Translations under genes and position numbers: made by a program
The notes under the pieces: model-generated
The model's input: only the letters and a program-made list of their open reading frames with translations
Databases searched by the model: none
What the model was told of the DNA's origin: nothing
Origin: Cristatella mucedo
Lineage: Eukaryota > Bryozoa > Phylactolaemata > Cristatellidae
DNA length: 64,000 nt
Assembly: GCA_009760855.2 (NCBI GenBank)
Contig: WPIO01000004.1
Span: forward strand, 11,916,501-11,980,500
Reading direction: 5' to 3'
Shown: positions 13,093-24,770 of the stretch, in pieces
Numbering within the stretch: position 1 is the first letter of the stretch
Layout of the letters: every line of letters starts with the position of its first letter

Positions 13093-16000
13093 TCAAATGG
13101 AATTGTCTCCACTGCCTGGCCTGATTCCTTGCACAGATTTGTCGGCTGTCAGAGAATGCAGTGTGCCGCTGCCTTGCTGATCTGCAGTACTGCCACCGGG
13201 CAAGCGTGTAGCACTGCTGTTATCTGCGGCTGGTGGTGCTGCTGCCAAACCGTCTCGAGTACAATGGTTTTGGAGTTGACCACCGACTGAAGGGGTTCCT
13301 GCTGAATGGCAGACATAACACACACACACACACACAATCAGCATGAATCCTATTGGCATATGCGGTTGCCCCCGAAAGCCGTTCTGCAACGATCTTCTTA
13401 CCGGCAAAGATGAGAGGCTGTACGTCCAGGGCTAAACGAGATAGAACCAGCACATTGCCATCACCACCACCGACCCGGTAGAGCACCCCTCCGATGCATA
13501 GCAGCTGATCTGTTCCATAACTCTGGTTGGAAAAACTGAAAAACATGCATCGGTACATCAAGGGAGAAAGAGGGATAAAAAGCAAAACAAATTCGGGCAA
13601 GATTTCTCTGCTTAGCACTTAAATTTGCTCAACGAGATAGGAGAACTCAATTTTACAATGTGCTGGCACAGAGCCCATATAAAGGAAAAGCTAACGGCTC
13701 ACGTCAGTCCATGTGGCTATGGGCTGCCAACCCATCAACGGCATCAGAAAATCTAAGCTCTTGTGCTCACACTACAGACCCTCCTCATCAGCAGAGAGTT
13801 TGGTCTAGACCTTGTCTTAAGAAGACAGCAAATTTTAAAGAGGTACCACATTACATGCCATCAAACACCTGGCAGTAGCAAGGAATCTCAAAATATTTTC
13901 AGTTTTCTAATTACGTCCAGGCCAGCCATTGAATAGCAGTGCTATCCTGCTGCCAACCCTAGCCCCTGACAATTAGAGGAGTAACTCGGTGGAGCAAGAT
14001 TAGCACAAGTCTGATTGTTTGCTTTGGGAGATTCCTGTGGAAAATAGTTTGAGTAGTCCAGCCAGCCAGTCGTTGTGGCATTTACCATTCAGAAACCATT
14101 CTAACGTGAAATCCTAAATCTAAAGAGTGAATTTTCCTTTTTCTCGTTCCGCACACTTAACACTGGGGCAGCTGGCTTTGGTGCTGAGTAGCATTCAGTA
14201 ACGGCAGCTGTGACACCTAGGGTTGAGAATGCAGGCAAGCTGCACTAGTAATCCTAACGAGACATAGCAGAAGACAGTTCTCACTCACTTGCACAACGAC
14301 CTACCTCGGCATATTAGGCTCCCAGCTGGATACACCGGTCATGTTTGTACAAGCCATTGCAGACCCAGATGCTTCAACAGCACTGACGTGGCTTAGAACA
14401 GGTGAGTCGTGAGCATTAGCTCTGATCGTGCTCATAGAAGAGCCAGCTGTGGCTTCAGGAGCAACTCTGCCAGATCCTCGCATTCCACTCGATGAGAAGG
14501 AGAGCTCTTTAGCTCTACAATAGCATGGATAATGCTGCTGCACTTGGCAGAATGATCTGTTTGCTGCTGTTGGTACCACGGAGCAGCAGCACCAGTCCCA
14601 GCAGCAGCTTCGGCAGTTCCTGCAGCATCTGCAGCTATAGCAGTCCCAGCAGCAGTTGAAGCAGTCCCAGCAGCAGTTGCAGCTGTAGCAGTCCTAGCAG
14701 CTGATGCAGCAGACATTCCAGCGGTAGCTGCAGTGATAAAAGTCCCAACAGCAGCTGCAGCAGTGCCATGCTGGTTTGGCCCAGTGGTAAGGTGCTCGCC
14801 TTTATTAACCAAGTTAAAGGTGAATGCATTTTATAAGCGAGGTCGTGCGTTCTAGCCTATGCGAAGCACCTGGATAGAGATTAGATTCTCCTATGGTACT
14901 ATACAAGTGAATTATTTATTTCAGCAACAGCTGCAGCAGTCGTAGATCCAGCAGCAGATGCAGCAGTAGGAGTCCCAGCAGCCGTAGCAGACCCAGAAAA
15001 AGCAGCAGCAGCAGAAGTAGCAGTAGCAGTGTCCCAAGTGTCTGTCCGACCAGAAAGGACAAAGAAGCACCAGTAGCAGCTGCAGTACCTTTAGCCACTG
15101 CACAAGCTACTGCAGCTGCTGCACCTATGGCAGCAGTAACTCCTGCACCGGAAGCAGCAAAGCAGCAGCACCTATAGCACCGATAGCACCGATAGACGGT
15201 ATGCTACGCAAAAACCTCAGCACCTGAGCTCCTGCAATCGGACTAGGTCAGATCTTTCTCGCTGACACTTCTGCTGTAGCTCTTTGATGTCACGCTCCAG
15301 CAGCAGCCGCTGACGGCTGACTTCAATTAGTTCCTGCTCAGTCACTTCTGCCAAGTGCCTGTCTAACCTATCAAGAACAATCAAATTAGCCATGCAACGA
15401 AATCACGGGATAATTAAATTTAGCTCAAAATCTTGTTTGGTACTAGGGCCATGAAAAAGATTGTGCATGAATGCGCACTAGTGTGACATGCTCCATATGC
15501 TCAAGCTTTTATTGCGGCAATCAGCAGTGTAAAAATATTTTGCAATATACGGCATGCATCGAGTTGTCACAAGCTATTTATCTGGTCTCACCTTCCCCTT
15601 ACAGTATAAAAAGAATACACTTTTGATACAAACTATGGTACACCGAGTTTGATATTTCATGATGGATCAGGCTTGATAATTTAGTTACAATTATGTGTTT
15701 ACCGGGAGCAGTGGGCGGGACGAGTTGGTCTGCCTTCGAGATTTGCCCGGCAATTCATTATGCAAACACGAAATGAAAGAATAGCACTGTGTCAGTAAAA
15801 CACGTTTGATCCAAATTTTTCCAACTAGCAACTACCTCACCATCATAAAGAAAGAATTTGACATAATAACTCAAACTAACAGTGAGCAGTCAGTTAATGT
15901 AAGGATTGTACAGGAAGAAGACGATAAAACTAACTTACTAGTTATGGACAAACCCAGTGTGATTCACAAATTGGAAAGGCTGACGGTCAAAATTGGCTCG

Positions 16001-17927
16001 GCCAGCATATCTCCAGTTGAATCAGCTCAAAATCTAGGTGTCATATTCCAAAGCGACCTCTTGTTAGACGACCACATCAGCTCCACAGTCAAATCTGTCT
16101 ATTTTCAGCTTCATAACATTGCTAAAATTCGGGCTTCTTTAGATAAGGATACCACATCTAAGTTGGTCCATGCATTCGTGACATCCCGTCTCGACTTCTG
16201 CAACTCACTGCTCGCTGGCCTACCAGCATGTGCGATCAGGCGATTGCAGCTGGTGCAAAACTCCCCAGCTAGGCTTGTTTGTCGTGAGCATCGCAGTAGC
16301 CACATTACTCCACTTCTCACCGACCTGCACTGGCTACCAGTCAAGCAACGGATTGACTTCAAGGTTTTGTCGCTCACTTTTAGGTCCCTTCATTCTGTAG
16401 CTCCAGCCTATCTCTCAGATATACTCCCCCATCAGGCCAAGCATCGTACCACCTGCTTTTCGGAATCCAACAGTCTATAAATACCCCGTACAAACCTCAA
16501 ATCCTTTGGAGACCATGCATTTAGTTCGTATGCTCCCAAAGCCTGAAACTTCCTCCCGACCTGTGTCAGAACATCCCCTGACTTGACCACATTTAAAAAG
16601 AACTTAAAAATACACCTATTTATGACAGCATTTAGTGGGTCCCCGTGATTCGTCCTTCGTGGGCTTATGCGTGCTGACACTGTGCATGCTGCCATGGACC
16701 ACATTTGCATGCTGACCTTGTGCATGTCACCCCTAACCATGTTATTCATGTTGTTTGTTTTTCAAGCTTGATTTTACTTACAATTCAATTGCATTTCCCT
16801 TTGCAGCAAATGTAAGCGCCTAGAGAGAGATTAAGTTCTCCGAGGGTGCTTCATCAAGTGCATTATTATTATTATTATTAAGAATTGTGGAAAGTCCAGA
16901 GCAAAAACTTTACTGCAATAAGTTTGTTTTGCACCAAAACTTGCAAATTAACTTCGACTATTCTCGTGTCTTTTATATCTGCAAGTGATATATATTAGAC
17001 TGTAGTGGTTTATTCGCTGACTTCAAATGGTCCAGTTTGGCACTTTGAATTGGTCGTAACAAAAAATTTTACAGCTTTCTAAGTCTACATTTCTAATAGG
17101 CTAGCATGCTGACTGCAAATAGGCTACGGCTTCAATTCCCAATTTAAAGATGGACTATACAGACAATCGTTTTTCTTTCCAGCCCTGCACAACATTGCTG
17201 TGTAGTGAGCTGTTATTTATAGAAAATGCTACACAACTTTCAGTTTAGCAACATCTACAATCTTTTTTGTTAGCAGTTATAGTGAGTCACCATTTCTACC
17301 TTTTTTTAGTTCAATTACTTTCTTCCACATCCCTAAATAAAAAATGGTATTGTTCAATTATTTCCCTCGTTCAATGCTACAACATTGGCTGAAGAATGAT
17401 TGAAGAGTATGGCAAGCTACAGATGTAAGCGAATGAGTGATCATCACAACAGCTGGCTTCCGAGATCCCGTTCGCCAAAAGCTCAAAGATTGAGGACTCG
17501 TAGATTTAGATCGTGACACCATTTAACAGACCTGGCCAGTGCAGCTATCGGGGGTAACAGGCAGAAAGCAAGCAACAAAGATACCTCTCAGCAGTTCACT
17601 AAACACAATGATAAACTGAAGTTTCAAGCATGGAGACCGAAAAGAACTGCTTGGAAATAACAGCGATGTCCTTTCTGACAGGACACGCCAACCAGTTAGT
17701 TGAAACTAGGCAAGTGCTAGCATGTGGCACAAGTCGTACAAACACCTCAGAGTCTCCTTGTCGGCAGTGAGTTTGGTCTGGGCTTCCTTTAGTCGCCGTG
17801 TGTCGGATGCAATGAGCTGCAGTTGATGCAATATTTGACCATTTATTGCAGAACGATTTACAGACCGCCCATTATGCTGATACACATTGCCTGGCAAAGA
17901 TTTCCTTGCCACTGTGACAGCTGTAGC
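13093..17927 (-). CDS. C-terminal five exons of a coiled-coil protein, possibly the SAFB-like gene
   Basis: Minus-strand exons in reading order: 17927-17746, 15367-15224, 14514-14305, 13535-13402, 13298-13093. All have AG/GT borders and matching phases, giving 291 codons to a TGA at 13093. The first two exons encode a continuous helix-rich region: INGQILHQLQLIASDTRRL, then LTADKETLRLDRHLAEV, LLLERDIKELQQ and CQRERSDLVRLQEL, with heptad-like Leu spacing. The third exon is Ser/Ala-rich. The fourth is compact with GGVLYRVGGGDGNVLVLSR. The last is Gly/Ala/Ser-rich. I do not recognise the family. Exon 17927 begins in phase 0, so coding sequence must lie upstream. The SAFB-like RRM exons on the same strand (22851-23357) are the best candidate, as SAFB proteins have an RRM followed by a charged coiled coil. 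Function is inferred only if that link holds. Confidence 0.6.
14580..15180. repeat. Imperfect CAG/GCA-rich triplet repeat block
   Basis: About 450 bp of imperfect CAG/GCA triplets, split by a SINE at 14766-14925. Open frames give poly-Ala, poly-Gln or poly-Leu depending on frame. The phase-consistent exon model for the minus-strand gene skips it, so I place it in an intron. Confidence 0.75.
14766..14925 (+). mobile_element. tRNA-derived SINE, family 1
   Basis: Head resembles a tRNA: an A-box-like GGCCCAGTGGTAAGGTGCTC and a B-box-like GGTCGTGCGTTCTAG. The tail (about 14864-14915, with AAGCACCTGGATAGAGATTA) resembles the 3' tail of the local L2-like LINE. It is inserted in the triplet-repeat block. 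A second copy is at 24118-24262. Confidence 0.7.
15780..16885 (+). mobile_element. L2-like LINE, longest coding copy
   Basis: Open frame 15806-16480 covers more of the RT C-terminal region than the other copies. It includes NLGVIFQSDLLLDDHISS, YFQLHNIAKIRA, DTTSKLVHAFVTSRLDFCNS and LPACAIRRLQLVQ, then LHWLPVKQRI and AYLSDI. An early stop after SNSL truncates it compared with the copy at 3550-4230. The 3' UTR and ATT tail run to about 16885. This is the C-terminal third of an ORF2-type protein, without endonuclease or the YADD box. Confidence 0.85.
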
Positions 17928-18620
17928 CTACAAACAAGAAGTGACTGCCATGAGTGCTATGATTGCATGCTCATAGTTACCTCGTGAAAATGGGTCAAGC
18001 ACAAGAAAAAGCCAAATAATCTGCCAGTTATTCCAGAATAGTTTCTATCATTTTTTTAATTTGAAGCAAGACACTGTAAAGATATAAATGTGGTCATTCA
18101 CCAAGGTCACAGGGAGGAGATAATAGTGGGATGCAGCTGAAGTCTACCAGGATCTAGTGGATGAGGTGGGTCAACCTGCCCTATTTAACATTCTCGAAAA
18201 CATGCACTTTAACCTTCCCACTATAGAAGCCAGGTAGCTACTCTTATTATGACTATGCACATTGTGTGACCGTGTGCAGATGGCCTACAGTTTACTACTG
18301 ACCATAGAGTAGCTAGGACTACAAATATAAGCTTGAAAAAGCATTCAAAAGATCAGAACTTATTGTCAAATCGGTAACGAAAAAGGCCAGTGCTAGGCAC
18401 ACCAACCAGCCCTACACAGTGCCAGATTAAGCCTCTATGAGAATAGTTATGTCGATCCTCAGCCATCTCCTTAACCACTCACATGTAGCAGATCACCAAG
18501 CGATCGTTGCTATTATAAAGCAGATCGTTTAGTAGCATCTAGGCAGCAAGGCAGATTAGATTTGATGGTCAATTGTCAGTGTAACATGCCGACTGAACGC
18601 CTCAACAACGACTCCTTACT
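17928..18620. other. Intron or intergenic DNA, nothing recognised
   Basis: No open frame, repeat family or splice-bounded exon stands out on either strand. Confidence 0.4.
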
Positions 18621-18639
18621 TTAATTCTGCCTAAGTCCA

Positions 18640-18800
18640 GGCAGTGGCGTATGGTGCTTCCATATCACGACCCAGGTCACGGTTTCGAAACATGCAGCAG
18701 AAAATCCTTTATTCCCCACTGCAAGTGGGGTGTGTAGCCGCTCAGGCTCTTCTATCACAACATAAATGAGGCTGTTTGATCAGCTAAACTTGTATTTTAC
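18640..18800 (+). mobile_element. SINE family 2 copy, degenerate
   Basis: Carries the family-2 landmarks: a CACGACC...AGGTCACGGTTTCGAAAC region (B-box-like), ATCCTTTATTCCCCACTGC, and a tail with GCTCTTCTATCACAACATAA and GGGCTGTTTGA-like sequence. Related copies lie at 21107, 33617 and 54543. Confidence 0.55.
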
Positions 18801-19078
18801 TTTTAATGTCCACCATAAAGACTGCCACTAGCAACCTCCTCTCGAAGTATATCCCAAGTCTAAGAAAACTACTAGCCTTTTAGATCCCAGACCTACTGTT
18901 CTCCTTATGACATGCCTAGATTTACTGCTGCCTTGCATAGTTAGCATAATGAATATGACCTAAGCCTCAGATCGTGCCCAATTTCAGGAGCCACACTTCA
19001 CTTACTGCCTATTGCAGGGCTTCGGCTTGTATGCTGCCTAACTGAGAATAATCACATAGACGGCTCGAAGTCGTTATA

Positions 19079-19270
19079 ATTCAGGAGCTGCAAGTGATGA
19101 ATATCGACAGTCCTAATCTGGCTTATATAATGATCTATCCCCCTTCAGAAAAAATCAAGTTAGGACTGCTCGAGGTCGGATTCAGGAGCCGCAAGTGATG
19201 AATATCTCAACAGTCCTAATCTGGCTTATATAACGACCTCCCTTCACTAAAATCAAGTTAGGCCACACGA
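19079..19270. repeat. Two-copy tandem duplication, ~101 bp unit
   Basis: The segment starting TTCAGGAGCTGCAAGTGATG at 19080 recurs at 19181, followed in both by CAGTCCTAATCTGGCTTATA and ATCAAGTTAGG. The copies differ by small indels. Confidence 0.8.
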
Positions 19271-19439
19271 AAGCCTGATTCCTTTAGTAGACAGTTAGAT
19301 AAGCTCTAGGCACTGAGCCTGGCGGCAGTTGCACATGAAGCTCTACCCTGCTCGGCAGTTCACTGGTGCTGCTTTTGAATTCTTCAAAGAGACTGTTATT
19401 GCACCACTCATAACGAAGTCAATAGCAAACCGAGAGAAC

Positions 19440-20430
19440 ATTAGCAATGTCCACTAAGTTTCTGGCTTTGTATTTCTATCAACGACATTTGAAACAAATA
19501 CAGGCAGATAAGCTGAATGATAATATCAAAAGTTCAAGCCTAGCAAGTAAGTTCCTGAAAGGTTGTGCAGCAAATCATTTAAGAGTCAGAACTGCAGAGT
19601 TACACAGGTCACAATGGGATGCCACAGATGCATGGACCAGCTTGGATGTGGTTTGTCTGTTTAAGAAGGTCCAAATGTGTGCAATATTCCACAGCTGGAA
19701 GTAGGCTGACTCTCTGTACAGCCGACGTGGTGATCTTATAAGAGGTCTCTTTGGAACGGAACATCCAGCTCTCTTACTGATGCTACAGGGGACATGCTGG
19801 CCAAGCCAATTGCGAAGGATAGGTTATCCCATGCTGAGTAACATCAGGTTTAAAAGCTACCCAAATCCCAGTAAAACTAACTGAGAGATTCTATAAGTGT
19901 CAGCAGTCGTAAAAAGGTCGGTACAGTCGCTCCGGGTCGTGAAGCTGCACTTGCTCCTCATCAAGCAGCCTATCGACTTCCAGGTTCAGTCACTCACTTG
20001 TAGTCTCCTTATTTTTTCTTTCAGCCTACCTATCCAAACTACTTACATATCAGTCTAGGAATCGTATCAGTTGCTCTTCTGACTGAATTCTCTTAGCTGT
20101 TCCTCAAACCAACATCAAGTCAAGTGCAATATTATTATAAGTCCTGTGGAGATCCTAACTTTAGTTCAAGTGCTTATAGAGCCTGGAACTCACTCCTGAC
20201 TGACGTAACCGACATCTCCTGACTTGACAACACATAAAAAGAAGCAGAAAACCCACAGCGTTCGCTGGGCCCATGTATATTGTCCCTTGTGTGTTTATGC
20301 CTGCTGATACCCCGAATGTCACCATTAACTAATTTGACACACCAGCTTTGTAGAATATGTAAAAAGACTGAAGAGATTATGCTCTCTTCCAGCGCTATGC
20401 AGATATCTTATAATTATTATTAGCATATTT
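19440..20430. mobile_element. Two decayed L2-like LINE fragments in opposite orientation
   Basis: 19560-19705 is the antisense of the RT segment around VTSRLDFCNS: its plus-strand shadow ...DATDAWTSLDVV... matches the antisense shadow of the copy at 16111-16377. 19930-20420 is a plus-strand decayed C-terminal RT and 3' region, with remnants of the LLIKQPIDF, AYRAWNSLL and tail segments. Neither is functional. Confidence 0.6.
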
Positions 20431-21100
20431 TTCTGCAATGAATCCTTCCCTCTTGCCGATATCATCGCCAAGCTCAATCTAGGCTATCATTTCACTTACA
20501 TTTGCTGCAAACTGCATAAAGCATACAGGAGCACAAGCACTGCAGCAGGATGATTACCGTTGGTGATGGCATGTGCGCATCTGCCGAGATATCTTTGACT
20601 GACATCCTTTCTTTCCCTGTGCCTGTGAATATGCAGCAAGAAAGGCTTCCACAAAATAATTGGCCTGACATTAAATCATGTATACTTCTTTCGACACAAA
20701 TTCGTTATGCAGAAATATGTTGAGTGCTGCAGTGAGTCATTTCTCACTCAAAGCAAGCCAAACGTGTCTAGGCAAGCAAGCAAAGCTATCTTCCAGCAAA
20801 CTGTGGTATACATAGCTAGTTCATGATCTCTGCGGTATGCATGATCTAGTAAACAAGAAAAGTGTTAGTACAATTTTTTTTATTAGTAGACAATCGGGTG
20901 CTTAAGTTTAACTACTTTAGTTTCATCCTATGACCAATAGCAGGGGGCCTCTGTACACCAGGAACAAGTCAGTATCCCTGCACTATAGAATGAAGGTAGA
21001 TACGTTTAAGATACTAGACAAGATAGGGCATATCATGACGTGATAGTAATCAGCAGAGAGTTTACATGGTAAAGAATGTGATTTCCCCAGTGCCAAGAGG
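20431..21100. other. No gene recognised
   Basis: No convincing exon or repeat family seen. Confidence 0.4.
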
Positions 21101-21106
21101 TTAGAT

Positions 21107-21275
21107 TTAGTGAGCCATCACGGCTCACTAGGTAAGGTGGTTGCTTTTCACGACCTCGGTCCCAAGGTCGCAGGTTCAATTCCTGCGGTGGGCGATCCTT
21201 TATCGCCACTGCGAGCGGTAGTGATAGCCGTCAAGAGTCTCCTCCATTTTCAAAAGAGGCTGCTGAATCGGCAAT
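21107..21275 (+). mobile_element. SINE family 2 copy
   Basis: tRNA-like head with TCACTAGGTAAGGTGGTTGC (A-box region) and GGTCGCAGGTTCAATTCCTG (B box GGTTCAATTCC), followed by GCGGTGGGCGATCCTTTATC. The tRNA fold is not kept well enough for a working tRNA gene. Confidence 0.7.
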
Positions 21276-21724
21276 TTTTAGTTTTTAGTTTAAACAGTAG
21301 CTCAGGCATCGCGCCAAAACGTGGCAGGAAGTCGCTTTGTAAAATTAACGAATGCAATTGACAGCCTTTCAATATAAGTCTTTGCAATGCAACAAGCATG
21401 CATCAGACAGCATCGAGCTGTTTTGAATACACGAACTCATTTTTAAGGAAATTAACAGAAGCGAAAACCTAGTCGGGGCTGTGAGCACGAGTATTTTCAC
21501 ATCCAGCAGGCTATGAATATGCCAACTTCAGTTAATTAACTAGGCCAATCCTCATATCAAGTCTCAGCACAAGATATTTCTTGTGCTGCTGTTATGCATT
21601 TTAAAGCTGCTGCAAGCTTCTACGGTTACAAGCATTCCGAAAAAAAACCTTACAGCACCAGAAAGTTGGGAGGACACATGCCCTCTTCAACTGCCGGCTG
21701 CTGCTTAGCAGCATCCACTCAAGT

Positions 21725-22055
21725 GTACCCACCCAGCATGCCATCGCTAATCCCAGCACGCCCACGCCGGCGGCTGGCTACATGCACTGGATCAGACATA
21801 CTAAACGGGCTAGTGCGAAGCTGGCTGCCCTGATACGGCCAAGTCAGCCACTGCCCTCGTGATTCCGACTTCACTAGGGCAGGAAGACTGGCCAGTAAGG
21901 GAAACTTGGTTGACTGCATTTCTGCAGCCTGACGGGCCGAGCCTGGTTCCTTCAGGTTCTCCGGCACTGACGACGACACTTTTCCTCTGTTCATAGTGGA
22001 ACTTTTGGAACTTTGCTTGTCTACGCTAGATCCTTCACTGAGCCTAGCAATGGCG
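21725..22055 (-). CDS. Possible Ser/Arg-rich exon of the SAFB-like gene
   Basis: An open minus-strand block with Ser- and Lys-rich then Arg-rich sequence (EGSSVDKQSSKSSTMNRGKV near its start, VHVASRRRGRAGISDGML near its end). It is preceded by a possible acceptor near 22047 and followed by a GTGGGT donor-like site near 21724. It lies between the RRM exons and the coiled-coil exons on the same strand. Its phases do not directly join either neighbour, so another exon is needed or the call is wrong. Confidence 0.3.
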
Positions 22056-22773
22056 AGGGGTAGAGCATTGGTTGCAAACAATCCCAGTATGCCCTAGTTC
22101 AAATTTCGAACCGAAATTCGAGTTCTTCTAACCGCGAGCTGTTTTTCAAAAAATAATATGCAAAAGGTGCTCTGAGCGCAACTCGCTACGAATTGGCTTT
22201 GGCAAGGCCGATCGGTTGAGCAATCGGACATTGTGCTACAATCGGACGTGGCAGTAGAAGCAGTGCACCAGAGCTGATCCGTTCACAGCCGAGTGGTGTT
22301 GCATGATTAGGAACATGCAAGCACTGCCACAGCTTCAGCCCTGGCATCAAATGCAGTATATGTCCAGCACAAGAAGGATCTTACAAGTGTGGTTCTAACG
22401 CTATTTTATAAGAGCCAATCAGGCATGCAGTACCAATCGACGATGCGTAGGACTCACTGAAATGCAGGCACTCTAACTCGTCTGTATGCAGGAGAATTTA
22501 CATATGCATCCATCAGCCCATGTGTGTGCGTGTGTGCGTGTGCCTGCGCGCGAGAGAGAGCATGTATGTGCGAGCCAGAGTGCATGTACCTGTATGTACG
22601 TGTATGCACCTGTGTGGTGTTCGTGAGCATGTGCCAGCATGTGTGTCTGTGCATGTGAATGAAGTGCCCAAGCAATAAACAATAAAGAGTAGGAAGCTCA
22701 GGCACGACTGTGTGCAGCTGAGCAAACACCAGCGCACACAGGCACAGCGACAAAAAGGAGCACACAAGGCCCA

Positions 22774-22783
<10 letters not shown>

Positions 22784-22814
<31 letters not shown>
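22784..22814. repeat. (CA)n microsatellite
   Basis: Pure CA repeat directly downstream (minus strand) of the RRM exon donor sites. Confidence 0.95.
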
Positions 22815-22815
<1 letters not shown>

Positions 22816-22826
22816 GATGAACACGG

Positions 22827-22854
22827 CTGCACTCACCCGGCTGCACTCACCCGG
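22827..22854 (-). repeat. Tandem duplication of a 5' splice site
   Basis: CTGCACTCACCCGG occurs twice in a row (22827-22840, 22841-22854). On the minus strand each copy gives CCGGGTGAGTGCAG, a good donor. Use of the inner donor ends the RRM exon at 22851; use of the other adds 14 nt and shifts phase. Confidence 0.85.
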
Positions 22855-23357
22855 AGGTGCCTCCCGGTGGGGCAGCACAGCTGTCGGTCGTCGCTCCTCG
22901 CTGGCAATGCTGCCGCCGGCTGGTGAGTCTGAGTCCTGCACTTCTTTAGCAGGGACGCCCATCGCGCGTCTCGTCTCTGCAGCTGAATGCGGTAAGACTT
23001 CCAGACGACGGCCTCTGAACTGTGTGCCGTTCAGCTCACTTAGGCCCTTGTCAGCTTCCTCAGCCGTTGCCATGGTCACGATGCCGTGAAAGGTCAGGCT
23101 ACGCTCATCTTCCTTCTTCACGACACTAGCACTCATCACCTGAGCATGCAAGCCCCAAAGGCTGTTAGTCCGTTCCACTGACCACGGCCAAAGCTGGGGT
23201 CACATGCGGTGCCACACAAAGGCAAGCACGTTTGTTGGCACCATACTGCACCCTGTGGGGAAATTTACCTTTCCACATTTGCCAAACATGGTCCTCAGGT
23301 CGGCTACCTTTGTAGACATGGACAGACCGCTGACCCACAGGCTCCTATGCTTGGTGC
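22851..23357 (-). CDS. SAFB-like RRM, two exons
   Basis: Exons 23357-23269 and 23139-22851 on the minus strand, joined in phase, make an RNA-recognition motif. RNP2 is seen as SLWVSGL, followed by MSTKVADLRTMFGKCGKV, and RNP1 as TFHGIVTM, followed by ATAEEADKGLSELNGTQFRG and RRLEV. The order WVSGLS...LF.K.GKV...GIVTM..AEEA is characteristic of scaffold attachment factor B / SLTM proteins, which are nuclear RNA- and DNA-binding regulators. After the RRM come about 45 residues of acidic and Ser-rich linker. The upstream exon starts with two bases of a codon, so coding sequence lies upstream (candidates at 27-28.8 kb). The SAP domain typical of SAFB was not found in the window. Confidence 0.75.
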
Positions 23358-23629
23358 CTGCAAAGATCAATGAGGTGCATGTAAACGGCTCTCGCACGGG
23401 TGCAAGTGCACACATCAGCCGTAGTATTTGAGAGGATGCAGCTTCACCTACGGCAATGCCTACATTTAAGATTAGCCCTGCTTGAAAAATTTAGCCAAAG
23501 GATTCTCAATAACTACCTGGATTGTAACCTAGTATGCATAGCTGCATATACCGGTTGTATTTCTATGCATGTACAGGCACATATTTAATTGTACAAATTG
23601 AAAGTGTATATGCATGTACATTGTGCATT

Positions 23630-23746
23630 CGTGTATGTGCATGTGTGCGAGTATGTGCGTATTTGTGTGTTCTTGCGTTTGTGTATGCCTATGTATGTCC
23701 GTGTGTGTATGTGTGTGTGTGTGTGGGGGGTGTGTGTGTGTGTCGG

Positions 23747-23787
<41 letters not shown>

Positions 23788-23879
23788 CATGTGTGTGTGT
23801 ATGTGTGCATGTGTGTGTTTGTGTGTGTGGGGGGTGTCCGTGTGCACGTGTGTATGTGTGTGTGGGTGGTGTCCGTGTG

Positions 23880-23955
<76 letters not shown>

Positions 23956-23957
23956 TT
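23630..23957. repeat. Long compound (TG)n microsatellite
   Basis: About 330 bp of TG repeats interrupted by GGGG, TATG, CATG and CCG variants. All open frames here are repeat artefacts. Confidence 0.95.
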
Positions 23958-24117
23958 GTGTGTCAGTGTGAGTATGTGGATACCTGTTTACCTGCATGTT
24001 CAAGTGTGTATCTGTCTATATGTGTATCCGTGTGAGCAGTGTGTAGGCATGCAGACGTTTGAATGTGTGCTTACCGAGTCTGCATTTTTCAACGTTTCTT
24101 AATATTCTGTCACTATC

Positions 24118-24262
24118 GTGCCGAGCTGGTTTGGTCCAGCGGTTAAGGTGCTCGTCCTGACCAAGGTCTGGCTGAGGTCGCGGGCTCGAGCCCCTAGGCA
24201 TATGTGAAGCGCCTGAATAGTGATTAAGTTCTCTTAGAGTGCCATACAAATGAATTATATAT
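24118..24262 (+). mobile_element. tRNA-derived SINE, family 1
   Basis: A-box-like GGTCCAGCGGTTAAGGTGCTC, B-box-like GGTCGCGGGCTCGAGCCCC, then a body ending in GAAGCGCCTGAATAGTGATT and AAGTTCTCTTAGAGTGCC. That tail closely follows the L2-like LINE tail. An (AT)n run begins at 24262. Confidence 0.8.
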
Positions 24263-24286
24263 GTATATATATATATATATATACAT
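24262..24286. repeat. Short (AT)n run
   Basis: TA dinucleotide run directly after the SINE tail. Confidence 0.8.
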
Positions 24287-24540
24287 TTATTTATTAATTA
24301 TATAGGCTTACCCTTCCCACCAGCGGTAGCCAATGCCTATTTGAAGGTCTCAGATCTAATATTAATCTATCGCTTGCAAGCTGCTCTAACGTAACGATGG
24401 CTAATTGAGCACATGGGGTGAGAGTAACATTTCAATGTACATATTTTCAAGAGATCTTACCTGTGGCAAGTAATGAAACCAAATTATGGGTAAGAATTGC
24501 AAAGTATCTGACTGGTTAGCCACAGCATACAAAAGCCACA

Positions 24541-24544
<4 letters not shown>

Positions 24545-24635
<91 letters not shown>

Positions 24636-24656
24636 TCCCTCCCTCCCTCCCTCCCT

Positions 24657-24746
<90 letters not shown>

Positions 24747-24770
24747 TTCTCTCTCTCTCTCTCTCTCTGA
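24545..24770. repeat. Long (CT)n microsatellite with (CCCT)n core
   Basis: Two blocks of CT repeats (24545-24632 and 24663-24768) separated by a CCCT/CCTC run at 24633-24662. Pyrimidine-rich sequence continues to about 24900. Confidence 0.95.

Noticed and set aside
14635-15103. Leu-rich and Ala-rich small proteins
   Set aside because: All come from the imperfect CAG triplet block and the intron model skips it.
22048-22120. tRNA-like sequence overlapping the possible Ser/Arg-rich exon
   Set aside because: Box A and B spacing is weak and no acceptor-stem pairing is visible.
23534-24102. Long Cys/Val- and His/Thr-rich open frames
   Set aside because: They are translations of the (TG)n microsatellite and have no other content.
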